Source: Sorangium sp051521495
GTDB taxonomy: Bacteria > Myxococcota_A > Polyangia > Polyangiales > Polyangiaceae
NCBI RefSeq assembly: GCF_051521495.1
Contig: NZ_CP150355.1
Span: forward strand, 6,634,001-6,698,000
Direction of reading: 5' to 3'
DNA length: 64,000 nucleotides
The translations under genes were made by a program, and so were the position numbers. How positions within the stretch are numbered: the first letter of the stretch is position 1; each line of letters begins with the position of its first letter. The notes beneath the pieces are model-generated. The model did not search any database and was not told where the DNA came from. It was given only the letters and a program-made list of their open reading frames with translations. This document shows positions 34,379 to 42,744 of the stretch, one piece after another.

Positions 34379-35278
34379 TCAGCCGAGCGGCGGTTCGGCG
34401 CGGGCGACCTCGCCCTCGGCGCTCTCGTCGTCCTCGTCGAGCGACACGTCCTCTTCGATCACCTCGGCGGAGGCGGCCGCCGCGCGCCTCACGGCCGTGA
34501 GGCCGAGCTGGATCTGCGCCTTCACCGGAAAGACCTGCCGGAGCGTCGTCGCCCAGTCGTTGAACCAGTCCTGCAGGCCCTCGAGCGCCTCCCGCTGCTC
34601 CCGCCAGGCCCGCGCCAGCTCGGCCACCGGCACCCGGGGCGATGGCGCCTGCGCCCCGGCGCCGGGCTCGAGCTTCGCGAGCACCTCGCGCACCTGCTGC
34701 ACCTTCGCCTCGGTCAGCCCGCGCGCCGCGAGCGTCCTGTGGACCTTCTTCGCGTCGCCATCGCTGTTCCTGGCGAGCCCCTCGATGCGGCGGAGGTACG
34801 TCCCGACCGACATGATCGCCGCCGGCCCGGGCGGCTGCTGCTCCAGGTGCTTGAAGAACGCGGCCTCGAAGCCGCCGCGCCGCTCGCGCGGCACGACGCG
34901 GCGGATGATCGCGCGCGTGCGCGGGAACCACGTGCTCTCGAAGGCGTCGACCTCGCGGAGCAGCTGCATCCGCTCGGCGCCCTCGACGCCTCCGTTGCTC
35001 GGCGCCTCCACGAAGAGGTGCTCGAGCGGGCGCTGCTCGCCCGAGGCGAGCTTGAACAGCCGCCACCCCTCGCGGTGCTCGTTCGCCGCGTAGCCCTCGC
35101 GGCGGGCGCGCGCGATGAACGGCGCAGCCTGGACATTGACGAGGAACCGGAGAGCGCGACCCAGGAGATTCTGCTCGGCCGCGGTGAGCGTCAGCGGCAG
35201 GGACGCATCGGAAGGCTCGAACGACGCGGGCTGCGCTCCCGGATTCCGGGAGGCGCTCGCGGACTTCGCTTTCGGCAT
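34379..35278 (-). CDS. Protein of unknown function with acidic C-terminus
   Basis: A 299-residue soluble protein that I do not recognise. Residues 20-130 include LTAAEQNLLGRALRFLVNVQ and GWRLFKLASGEQRPLEHLFVEAP. Residues 130-200 are helical with conserved-looking aromatic and Arg residues (LLREVDAFESTWFPRTRAIIRRVVP). A linker AQAPSPRVPVAELARAWREQ precedes a helix containing LQDWFNDWATTLRQVFPVKAQIQLGL. The last 30 residues are acidic (EVIEEDVSLDEDDESAEGE). No signal peptide or membrane segment. ATG 35278 is preceded by AGGAGAACGAC, a good ribosome site. It is divergent from the MATE pseudogene. Confidence 0.75.
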   Translation of the reverse strand: MPKAKSASASRNPGAQPASFEPSDASLPLTLTAAEQNLLGRALRFLVNVQAAPFIARARREGYAANEHREGWRLFKLASGEQRPLEHLFVEAPSNGGVEGAERMQLLREVDAFESTWFPRTRAIIRRVVPRERRGGFEAAFFKHLEQQPPGPAAIMSVGTYLRRIEGLARNSDGDAKKVHRTLAARGLTEAKVQQVREVLAKLEPGAGAQAPSPRVPVAELARAWREQREALEGLQDWFNDWATTLRQVFPVKAQIQLGLTAVRRAAAASAEVIEEDVSLDEDDESAEGEVARAEPPLG

Positions 35279-35455
35279 GTCGTTCTCCTCGATGGCGCGC
35301 GTGGGAAGGACTGGCGCGCTCAGCGGCGCGGGCCGGTTGCAAGCCGCGCGCCAGCGGGCGCGGACGGTGGACTGTCGGCGCGCGTTCACGACGTTACGCG
35401 GCGCTCGAGCGGCCCTCCACAAGGCCTCTCCACCCGCTCTTGAGCGAGGAACCTG

Positions 35456-36070
35456 ATGGAATCGAAGTTCGGAACCGATCTGACGACGGGCAATATCCCG
35501 AGACACATCGTGACGTTCTCCCTCCCGATGCTGCTCGGGGGTTTCCTTCAGACAGCCTACAGCTTCGTCGACGCCATCTGAGTCGGCCAGTTCCTGGGCA
35601 CGGGGCCCTGGCGGCGGTCACCGTGAGCTCTCCTGTCATCTTCACCGTCTTCGGCGTCGGGATGGGGATGACCCTGGCAACGAACATCCTCGTCTCGCAG
35701 AGCTTCGGCGCCAGGCGGCTCGACGAGCTGCGGCGCGCGGTCGACGGCTCCACCGTGCTGATCTACGGCCTCGGCCTCCAGCTGACTGTCCTCGGAGAGA
35801 TCTTCGCGCCCCAGATACTCCGCGCGATGGACACGCCGGCCGACGTCTTCGCGCCGTCGGTGAGCTATCTCCGCGTCTACCTGCTCTCGCTGCCCTTCAG
35901 CTTCGGCATGTTCGCGCTCCGGAGCATGCTGCAAGGCACGGGAGACTCCAGGACCCTACTACGCCTCGGGGCGATGGAAGCGCCCCGTCGTCCAGAAGAC
36001 CGCTCCGGCCGACGCGGCGATTCAGGCCGACCCCGCGCGGGCCTTCGCGAACGAGATCAGCGAGGCGTGA
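35456..36070 (+). pseudogene. MATE family efflux transporter, multiply broken
   Basis: The reading starts MESKFGTDLTTGNIPRHIVT and continues through FSLPMLLGGFLQTAYSFVDAI, typical of MATE drug/sodium antiporters. A TGA then stands where the family usually has Trp (VDAI-W-VGQFLGTG). A base is missing soon after (within GCACGGGGCCC), shifting to the frame that reads VTVSSPVIFTVFGVGMGMTLATNI and ILRAMDTPADVFAPS up to LQGTGDSRT. From about 35955 the sequence jumps, in another frame, to a MATE-like C-terminus (YYASGRWKRPVVQK...ISEA, stop at 36068-36070). One nonsense change, one frameshift and an internal deletion of roughly half the gene make this clearly non-functional. Confidence 0.85.
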
Positions 36071-36210
36071 CGGCGGCGAAGCGCCCGCGTCTTCTACACC
36101 CTGCTCGCCCGGCGCCGCCTCCTCGCCCGCTGGCGCGCCGGGCTCGGGAACCGGACGCGCCCTCGTTCCGACTCATGGCGGGGACCGCTCCAGGTCCGCG
36201 AGGAGAACCG

Positions 36211-36813
36211 ATGCAGCTTTCGAACAGCACGTCATCCCAGGGCCCGGTCTCGACGCGGCGGCGGCGCGCGACCGCCGCGCTGGATCCCGGCCGCACGCTG
36301 CTGATCTCGTGCTTCGACGCCGCTCTCCCCCTCGGGCGGATGGGGCTCGCTGTGGACGGGGTGCCCTGCGCGCAGGTCCGATCGCCGGCGCACCTCGTGG
36401 CGCCCTGGAACGACACGGATCAGAGCGAGAATGCTTCACTCCTGCTGTCGCTCTCGATGCGGGAGACGCACGACGTCGTGATCTGCGGCCACGTCCGGTG
36501 CGCGGCGCTCGAGGTGCTCCTCGACGAGGAGCGCGACCGGCGGGCCTTCGGGCTCCTGTCGCAGGTGCCCGCGGCGCGCGCGACGATCGACCTCGTGCAC
36601 CGCAACTACGGCGGCCTCGACCGTAACGCCCTCCGCGAGGTGACGGCGCAAGAGAACGTGCTGACGCAGCTCGATCACCTGCTCACCTACCCGCTCCTTT
36701 CACAGGGCAGCGGGCCGCGCGTCCACGCCTGGCTCTACGACGAGCGCGACGCGTCGCTCTGGTCCTACTCCTTCGAGGAGTCGCAGTTCGCGCACCAGAT
36801 ATCGCTCCGGTGA
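36211..36813 (+). CDS. Beta-carbonic-anhydrase-like protein
   Basis: A 200-residue cytoplasmic protein. Zinc ligands of beta-class carbonic anhydrases can be placed: Cys in ISCFDA, then GHVRCAALEVLL giving His and Cys (H-x-x-C). The usual C-x-D-x-R is here C-F-D-A-A, so the Asp is kept but its Arg partner is Ala. RSPAHLVAPWNDTDQSENASLLLSL matches the region where the family has R-NAGN...SLEYAV. The missing Arg may alter or remove CO2 hydration, or make this a divergent subclass. ATG 36211 follows GAGGAGAACCG. It follows the MATE pseudogene and is convergent with the SNF2 gene. Confidence 0.75.
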   Translation: MQLSNSTSSQGPVSTRRRRATAALDPGRTLLISCFDAALPLGRMGLAVDGVPCAQVRSPAHLVAPWNDTDQSENASLLLSLSMRETHDVVICGHVRCAALEVLLDEERDRRAFGLLSQVPAARATIDLVHRNYGGLDRNALREVTAQENVLTQLDHLLTYPLLSQGSGPRVHAWLYDERDASLWSYSFEESQFAHQISLR

Positions 36814-36824
36814 GGAAGAGCGCG

Positions 36825-36864
36825 AGTCAGAGAGCGCCAGTCAGAGAGCGCCAGTCAGAGAGCG
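36825..36864. repeat. 14-bp tandem repeat across the SNF2 stop codon
   Basis: Nearly three units of AGTCAGAGAGCGCC (36825-36838, 36839-36852, 36853-36864). The stop of the SNF2 gene (36841-36843, minus strand) lies in the second unit. Because 14 is not a multiple of three, gain or loss of a unit would change the last residues of the helicase. Confidence 0.85.
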
Positions 36865-39800
36865 TGCGTCGGAGAGCTCGCCATCTCCGCCCTCGCCGCC
36901 GTCCGGCGCCCGGAGCCGCTCCGAGAGCAGGCCGACGAGCTCCTGCGTCGAGAGCTTGCCCGCGGCGTCCTTGCCGCCGAGCACCTGGGCCACGAGCGAG
37001 CGCTTCTCCGCGTGCAGCGACAGCATCTTCTCCTCGATCGTCCCCAGCGCCACCAGGCGATAGATGGTGACCGGCCGCCGCTGGCCCAGGCGGTGCGCCC
37101 GGTCCGAGGCCTGATCCTCGACCGCGGGGTTCCACCACGGGTCGAGGTGGATCACGTTGGTGGCCGCCGTGAGGTTGATGCCGAAGCCCCCCGCCTTGAG
37201 CGAGATCAGAAAGAGCGGCGCCGACCCCTCCTGGAACTCGCGCACCCGCTCGGCCCGGGCCTTCCGGGGCGTCTCGCCGTCGAGGTAGACGTACGCGACG
37301 CCGCGCGCCTCGAGCGCCTCGCGCACCAGCGCGAGGTGCGACGTGAACTGGCTGAACACGAGCGCGCGCTGCCCCTCGGCGCACAGCTCCTCGACGAGCC
37401 CGAGGAAGCGCGCGAGCTTGGACGAGTCGAGCGCCGATCGCGCGTCGTAGAGGCGCGGGTGCGAGGCGAGCAGCCTGAGGCGCGTGAGCGCCGCCAGCAC
37501 CTCGACGCGCCGCTCCTGCTCGCGCCGGATCGCCCGGCTCGTCTCGAGGTCGGACAGCGCCGCGAGGCGCGCGTCCTCGTACAGCTGCCACTCGGCGCCC
37601 GAGAGCACGACCGGCACGCGCACCTCGGTGCGCGCCGGGAGCTCGGCCTCCACCTGCGCCTTGGTCCGCCGGAGGAGGAACGGGGCGAGCACGCGCGCGA
37701 GCGCGGGCCCCGCGGCAGGGTCGATCTGCCGCTCGATCGGCATGGCGTAGCGGTCGCGGAACACGTCCCAGCCGCCGAGGAGGCCCGGGAAGACGAGCGC
37801 GAAGAGGCTCCAGAGCTCGCCGAGGTGGTTCTCGATCGGCGTGCCCGAGAGCGCGAACCTGAAGTCCGCCTGGAGCGCCCTCGCGGCGCGGAAGCGCTGG
37901 GTCGTCGCGTTCTTCAGGCTCTGCGCCTCGTCGAAGATGACCGTGGCGAAGCGCCGCGCCGCGAGGCGCGCGGCGTCGCGCACGAGCAGGCCGTAGCTGA
38001 GCACCAGCACGTCGCCCGCGCCGAGCCGCGCGAGCGCCTCGTCGCGATCGACCGCGTCCGCGTAGTGCGTGAGGCGGAGGGAGGGCGCGAAGCGCCGCGC
38101 CTCGTCCTGCCAGTTGAAGGCCACCGAGGTGGGCGCGACGACGAGCGCCGGCCCGCGCTCGCCGCGCTCGAGCAGGACGGCGAGCGCCTGCACCGTCTTG
38201 CCGAGGCCCATGTCGTCGGCGAGGACGCCCCCCGCCCCCCAGGCCGCGAGCCGCACCAGCCAGCGATAGCCGTCGAGCTGGTAAGGGCGGAGCTCGCCCA
38301 CGAGCGCCGCGGGCACGGCAGGGCAGAGCTCGCCGGCGGCCGCGGCCCGCTCGACGAGCTGCCGGAACGCGCCGTCCGCCTCGATCGCGGCGCCGGCCCG
38401 CTCGAGCTCCCACAGCACCGCGGCGGCCGAGGGGCCCACCGAGAGGCCCTCCCGGGAGGCGTGGGCGTGATCCGACAGGCGCTCGAGGTGGGCGCGCAGC
38501 GCCTCGCCCAGCTCCACGTAGGTGGTGGCCTCGACCTGCACGTAGCGCTCGTGGCGGCGCGCCGCATCGAGCAGGCGGGCCAGCTCCACGCGCTCTCCCG
38601 CGACGCTCAGGCCGCCGAGGACGCCGAACCACTCGCGCCGCTTCTCGAGGACGACCTTGAGCGCGCGGGGGCCGCCGTCGCCCACGACGCGCAGGGGCTC
38701 GCTGACCCACTCGAGCTCCGGGGGCGGCTCGCGCCGCGCGCAGGCCGCGAGCAGATCGAGCGCTCCCTGCGCGCTCGCGAAGCGGTAGTGGAACGGGCGA
38801 TCCTCGAACGGCTCGGCGCCGGCGAGCGGGAGCTCGGCGGCGAGCGCGGTGGCGAAGTCCTCTTCCCGGCGCAGGTCGCGCACCGCGTGCAGGGCCCGCT
38901 CGCCGCGCCGCACGTGGACGTCGCGCGCGCCCGCGCCCGGCACGAGGGGCGGGGCGTCGGCGAGCGGCCGCACGCGCAGCTCGACCTCCACCGCGCCGCG
39001 CGGCTGGGCCGTGAGCCGCAGCACCGGGAGCAGCTCCGGCGGGACCGACTCGCCCATCACGCTGCGCGGCATGGCGACGGGCACGCGCAGCGCCCACCGC
39101 GAGAGCGCGGCGAGCAGCGCGCCGTGGCTCTCGGGCGGGAAGACGTCGCCCTCGCGCGCGAGCACCTCGAGCAGCGCTCGGATCTCGGCCTTGACGTCGA
39201 GCAGCGTGAGCCGCCGCGCGCCCTTGTCCCAGTCCCAGAGGAACAGCACCTCCTCGGGCCTGGCCCGGCGCGCCCGCTCGAGCAGCGCGGGCGGCAGCGC
39301 CGTGCCCTCGACGCCGGCGCTCACCCGCACGGCGCCGTGGCGCTCCTCGGCCACGACGCCCACCGGCGCGCGCTCGATGCGCACGGCGACGTCGGGCGCC
39401 TCGTCGAGGAACAGCCGCGGGTGGCCGATGAGCGCGTCGAGCAGCGCCCGCGAGGCGAAGGCGCTGCCCTCGGGCAGGAGGGACGCGATGCGGGCGTCCT
39501 CGGGGGAGAGCTTGCCGCCGTGCTCCAGGAGCAGACGCTTCTTGCCGAGCCGCGATCCGGCGCCGCGCTGGCCCTTCTTGCCCAACCGGTGGATCCAGGG
39601 CGCGACCACGACGCCGGCGCCATCGACGACGTCCAGCCGGAAGGCGAGCTCGATGCCGCCGCGCGCCCCGGGGCCCTCGTCGAGCGCCCTGTCGAGCGCC
39701 AGCAGGGCGCGCTCCCAGGCGGGGCGGCCGAGCTCGTCGAGCGCCTGGAAGAACGCCTCGCTCGGGGGCTGACGGAGCCAGAGCAGCGCGGCGTCGATGG

Positions 39801-40431
39801 CCGCGAGCGCGTGGACGCAGCCGACCGCGCCGCAGTCGCACTCGGCGCGGAGGGCCCCGGGCGCGAGGGTCAGCCGCGCCTCCGGCCTGACGAAGCCGGC
39901 GCCCGCGCGGTGCGACTCGAAGGGCCGCGGGTCGTCGAGGCGAAAGCCGGGGAGCGCGGCGTCGAAGCGCAGCGCGGCGGCCCAGAGCGCCCGCTCGGGG
40001 CGCGGGGCCGCCTCGTCCGGCACGCGCGCGCGCAGCTCGCGGAGCCGCTCATGGACCGAATGAGCCCGCGGATCCTCGGGCGCCCGCAGCAGCGACGTGA
40101 CCGCGGCGCGCGCGCGCGCGGCGTCGTCGCGCTCGTCCTCCAGGAAGCGAGCGACGACGGCAGGCAGGACGTCGCGGAGGCGCGAGGGCGCGAGCCACGC
40201 GCGCGCGCCCGCGAGCGACTCGGCGCTCGCGAGATCGATGAGGCGCCGCCGCGCGCCGAGCAGCTGCAGCTCGGGCCAGAGGGCGGGGTCGACGCACGGC
40301 GCGACCGCCTCGAGGCTCAGCCGCGCCAGGTGCGCGACGCCGTGCTGCGCGAGCCAGGCGACGAGGGCCGCGCGGGTCTCGAAGGGCGCCGCGGGCGCTC
40401 TGGGGGGGACGGCCTGGGGATCGCCTGGCAT
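36841..40431 (-). CDS. SWIM zinc finger - SNF2 family helicase/ATPase
   Basis: A 1196-residue DNA translocase. A SWIM zinc finger lies near residue 200 (ECDCGAVGCVHALA, the CxCx4CxH pattern). The SNF2 core occupies the last 470 residues: LRPYQLDGYRWL, Walker A ADDMGLGKTVQAL, VVAPTSVAFNW, the DEAQ box (VIFDEAQSLKN), LSGTPIENHLGELWSLF, FLLRRTKAQV, then helicase C with VFSQFTSHLALV, LISLKAGGFGINLTAA, HLDPWWNPAVEDQASDRAHRLGQ and VTIYRLVALGTIEEKM. Bacterial members of this type probably remodel protein-DNA complexes; a precise role is unknown. ATG 40431 gives MPGDPQAVPP; the frame upstream is antisense to other genes. No methylase or nuclease sits beside it, so it is not an obvious defence cassette. 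Confidence 0.92.
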   Translation of the reverse strand: MPGDPQAVPPRAPAAPFETRAALVAWLAQHGVAHLARLSLEAVAPCVDPALWPELQLLGARRRLIDLASAESLAGARAWLAPSRLRDVLPAVVARFLEDERDDAARARAAVTSLLRAPEDPRAHSVHERLRELRARVPDEAAPRPERALWAAALRFDAALPGFRLDDPRPFESHRAGAGFVRPEARLTLAPGALRAECDCGAVGCVHALAAIDAALLWLRQPPSEAFFQALDELGRPAWERALLALDRALDEGPGARGGIELAFRLDVVDGAGVVVAPWIHRLGKKGQRGAGSRLGKKRLLLEHGGKLSPEDARIASLLPEGSAFASRALLDALIGHPRLFLDEAPDVAVRIERAPVGVVAEERHGAVRVSAGVEGTALPPALLERARRARPEEVLFLWDWDKGARRLTLLDVKAEIRALLEVLAREGDVFPPESHGALLAALSRWALRVPVAMPRSVMGESVPPELLPVLRLTAQPRGAVEVELRVRPLADAPPLVPGAGARDVHVRRGERALHAVRDLRREEDFATALAAELPLAGAEPFEDRPFHYRFASAQGALDLLAACARREPPPELEWVSEPLRVVGDGGPRALKVVLEKRREWFGVLGGLSVAGERVELARLLDAARRHERYVQVEATTYVELGEALRAHLERLSDHAHASREGLSVGPSAAAVLWELERAGAAIEADGAFRQLVERAAAAGELCPAVPAALVGELRPYQLDGYRWLVRLAAWGAGGVLADDMGLGKTVQALAVLLERGERGPALVVAPTSVAFNWQDEARRFAPSLRLTHYADAVDRDEALARLGAGDVLVLSYGLLVRDAARLAARRFATVIFDEAQSLKNATTQRFRAARALQADFRFALSGTPIENHLGELWSLFALVFPGLLGGWDVFRDRYAMPIERQIDPAAGPALARVLAPFLLRRTKAQVEAELPARTEVRVPVVLSGAEWQLYEDARLAALSDLETSRAIRREQERRVEVLAALTRLRLLASHPRLYDARSALDSSKLARFLGLVEELCAEGQRALVFSQFTSHLALVREALEARGVAYVYLDGETPRKARAERVREFQEGSAPLFLISLKAGGFGINLTAATNVIHLDPWWNPAVEDQASDRAHRLGQRRPVTIYRLVALGTIEEKMLSLHAEKRSLVAQVLGGKDAAGKLSTQELVGLLSERLRAPDGGEGGDGELSDARSLTGAL

Positions 40432-40469
40432 GGTCGGGCCGCATAACGTCGTCGGTGCGACGGCCCGGT

Positions 40470-41024
40470 TCAAGGGGTCCTGGTGCGCTGGCCTCCGGGA
40501 GCGAGCGCGCCGTAGGGCACGGCGGGCGCGGCCGCGAGCAGCAGCGCCCCGCCAGCGGCCGTGTAGACCGAGTACGAGAGCACCGCCTCGACGCCGCGCC
40601 CCGAGAAGGTCATCGCCAGCGCGAACGCGAGCAGCAGCACCCCGCTCGCGAAGGCGAGCGCCCGTGTGCGGACGCCCGCGAGCAGGCCGACGCCGAGCGC
40701 CGTCTCCAGCGCGGTCGCCGACCAGGCCAGCGCCGGGACCATCCAGGCCGGCGCCCACGGGTTGATCGCGCCGGTGTACGCGACGAAGCGGCCCCACTCG
40801 CCCCAGGCCACGTTGCCGGTGCCGGGTGGGCCCCACAGGCCGAAGCGGTCGGCGACCGCCGACAGGAATGCGGAGGCGAGGCCCAGCCGGAGCAGCAGCG
40901 CGCTCGCCCAGGCGAAGCGGGGCGAGGCCCACGGCTGGGCGAAGCGCAGCCGGCGGGCGGCGGAGAAAGCGGCGGCAGGATCAGCGGGGCGGCGGGCGGA
41001 TTGCGAGATCGTCGAGATCGTCAT
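40470..41024 (-). CDS. DoxX family membrane protein
   Basis: A 184-residue protein with four hydrophobic helices (ASALLLRLGLASAFLSA, WMVPALAWSATALETALGVGLLAG, ALAFASGVLLLAFALAMTF, YSVYTAAGGALLLAAAP). The spacing and motifs (RLGLASAFLSAVADRFGLWG, LETALGVGLLAG) fit the DoxX/DoxD quinol-linked or uncharacterised membrane family. ATG 41024 is preceded by GAGGAGCC. It is divergent from a MocR-type regulator with 75 bp between, so it is the likely target of that regulator. Its biochemical role is not known; some DoxX proteins take part in redox or thiol stress. Confidence 0.85.
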   Translation of the reverse strand: MTISTISQSARRPADPAAAFSAARRLRFAQPWASPRFAWASALLLRLGLASAFLSAVADRFGLWGPPGTGNVAWGEWGRFVAYTGAINPWAPAWMVPALAWSATALETALGVGLLAGVRTRALAFASGVLLLAFALAMTFSGRGVEAVLSYSVYTAAGGALLLAAAPAVPYGALAPGGQRTRTP

Positions 41025-41057
41025 GGCTCCTCTTCGCCCCGGAAGCTGGATCCGGGG

Positions 41058-41100
41058 TGGTCCAGCGAGGAGGTCCATTTCTGGCATGATGGCTGGACCA
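41058..41100. promoter_or_regulatory. Operator-like repeats between doxX-like and mocR-like genes
   Basis: TGGTCCAGC (41058-41066) is a perfect inverted repeat of GCTGGACCA (41092-41100). A further direct copy of GGTCCA lies at 41072-41077, giving two direct half-sites 13 bp apart plus one inverted site. MocR-type regulators commonly bind direct and inverted half-sites in the divergent promoter region. The last half-site ends at the A of the regulator's own ATG, so binding could block its own expression. Confidence 0.6.
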
Positions 41101-42578
41101 TGCGCCCGTGGACCTTCCCCGTCGCGCTCGACCCCGGCTCGGCGGAGCCGCTGTTCCTGCAGATCGCCCGGGGGATCGCCGCGGACATCGGCCGCGGGAG
41201 GCTCCGGCCCGGCGCGGTGCTGCCCGGGTCGCGCACGCTGGCGCAGACGCTCGGGGTGCACCGCAACACCGTGCTGGCCGCGTACGACGAGCTCGAGGCC
41301 GAGGGCTGGCTCAGCTCCGCCGAGCGCAGCACGCGCGTCTCCACGGCGCTGCCGCAGCGCGCGCGCGGGGTGGCAGCGCCCCGGGGCGAGCTCGGCTACG
41401 ACATCCCCGCCCGCCCGGCGTGGCGCACCTTCGCGCCGGATCCGGCGCGCCGGGGCGTGCTGCACTTCGGGGCGGGGCTGCCCGACCTTCGCCTGGCGCC
41501 CGCGGACGAGCTGGCCCGGGCGTACCGGGCGGCGGTGCGCGCGGGCGGCCGGGCGGCGCTCGGGTACAGCGATCCGCGGGGCGACGTGCACCTCCGGCGC
41601 GCGCTCGCCGCGCTGCTGCGGGAGACGCGCGGGCTCGCGTGCGACGAGGACCACCTCCTCGTCACGGCGGGCAGCCAGGGCGCGATCGATCTGGTCGCGC
41701 GCCGGCTCCTCGGGCCGGGCGACGCGGTCGCGGTCGAGGACCCCGGCTACCCGCCGGCCTGGGACGCGCTGGCGTCGACCGGCGCCGAGCTCTTGCCCAT
41801 CGGCGTCGACGGCGACGGGCTGCGCGTCGACGCCCTGGACGCGCTCGCCGCGCGGCGGGCGGTGCGGCTCCTGTACCTGACGCCGCACCACCAGTTCCCG
41901 ACCACGGTCACGCTGTCCACGGCGCGGCGGCTCCAGCTGCTCGACGTCGCGCGCGCGCGACGGATCGCCGTCCTCGAGGACGACTACGATTTCGAGTTCC
42001 ACTACGACGGCCGCCCGGTCCTGCCGCTCGCGGCCACGGACCAGGGCGCGGTGATCTACGTCGGCACGCTGTCGAAGATCCTCGCGCCCGGGCTGCGCCT
42101 CGGCTGGGTGGCCGGGCCGCGGCCGCTCGTCGAGGCGCTCGCGGCGCAGCGCATGCGCGCCGACCGACACGGGGGCCCGGCGCTCGAGCGGGCCGTGGCC
42201 GCGCTGATCGAGGACGGGCTCCTGTCGCGCCACGCGCGCAAGATGCGGCGCGTGTACGAGGCGCGGCGGGACGCGCTCGCGGCGGCGCTCCGGACCGAGC
42301 TGGGCGACGCCGCGGAGCTCGCCGTCCCGGCCGGCGGGATGAGCCTCTGGGTCTCGTTCCCCGACGGCGTGGACGCCGAGGTCGCGGCGCGCGCCGCCCC
42401 CCGGCACGGGGTGGGGTTTTACCCCGGCGCGCGCTTCAGCTTCCGCGGCGGCGCGTCGCGCGCCGCCCGGCTCGGGTTCGCGTCGCTCGATGAGGGCGAG
42501 CTGCGCGAGGCGACGCGCCGGCTCTGCGCCGCGCTGCGCGCCCAGCCCGACATCCAGCGACGTCGTGCGACCTTGTGA
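41100..42578 (+). CDS. MocR/PdxR-type GntR regulator with aminotransferase domain
   Basis: A 492-residue transcription factor. A GntR winged helix occupies about residues 15-80 (PLFLQIARGIAADIGRGRLRPGAVLPGSRTLAQTLGVHRNTVLAAYDELEAEGWL). A class-I aminotransferase-like PLP domain follows at about 115-490, with TAGSQGAIDLVARRLL, VEDPGYP, LEDDYDFEF, and the PLP Lys K326 in GTLSKILAPGLRLGW. Such proteins sense PLP or an amino-acid-like effector. The divergent DoxX gene and the repeats in the 75-bp intergenic region suggest it controls that promoter and its own. ATG 41100 places the HTH at the normal distance from the N-terminus. Confidence 0.93.
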   Translation: MRPWTFPVALDPGSAEPLFLQIARGIAADIGRGRLRPGAVLPGSRTLAQTLGVHRNTVLAAYDELEAEGWLSSAERSTRVSTALPQRARGVAAPRGELGYDIPARPAWRTFAPDPARRGVLHFGAGLPDLRLAPADELARAYRAAVRAGGRAALGYSDPRGDVHLRRALAALLRETRGLACDEDHLLVTAGSQGAIDLVARRLLGPGDAVAVEDPGYPPAWDALASTGAELLPIGVDGDGLRVDALDALAARRAVRLLYLTPHHQFPTTVTLSTARRLQLLDVARARRIAVLEDDYDFEFHYDGRPVLPLAATDQGAVIYVGTLSKILAPGLRLGWVAGPRPLVEALAAQRMRADRHGGPALERAVAALIEDGLLSRHARKMRRVYEARRDALAAALRTELGDAAELAVPAGGMSLWVSFPDGVDAEVAARAAPRHGVGFYPGARFSFRGGASRAARLGFASLDEGELREATRRLCAALRAQPDIQRRRATL

Positions 42579-42744
42579 GTACGCATCCGCGATTGGCACG
42601 CTGCTGGAGGCGCGCTGTCCGGGATTCCCAGGGTCCCATGTTCGGGATACGGTCTGAGCATGCCCCGGTCCCTGGCCCCAGCGCGTCGCCCGAAAGGGAC
42701 ACCGACGTGGTTGGGACACAGAGGCGGCACGGAGGTGCTCGATC

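Noticed and set aside
36841..40431. A DISARM/Dnd-like defence island around the SNF2 helicase
   Set aside because: No methyltransferase, nuclease or PLD gene is adjacent; SWIM-SNF2 proteins are common stand-alone genes.
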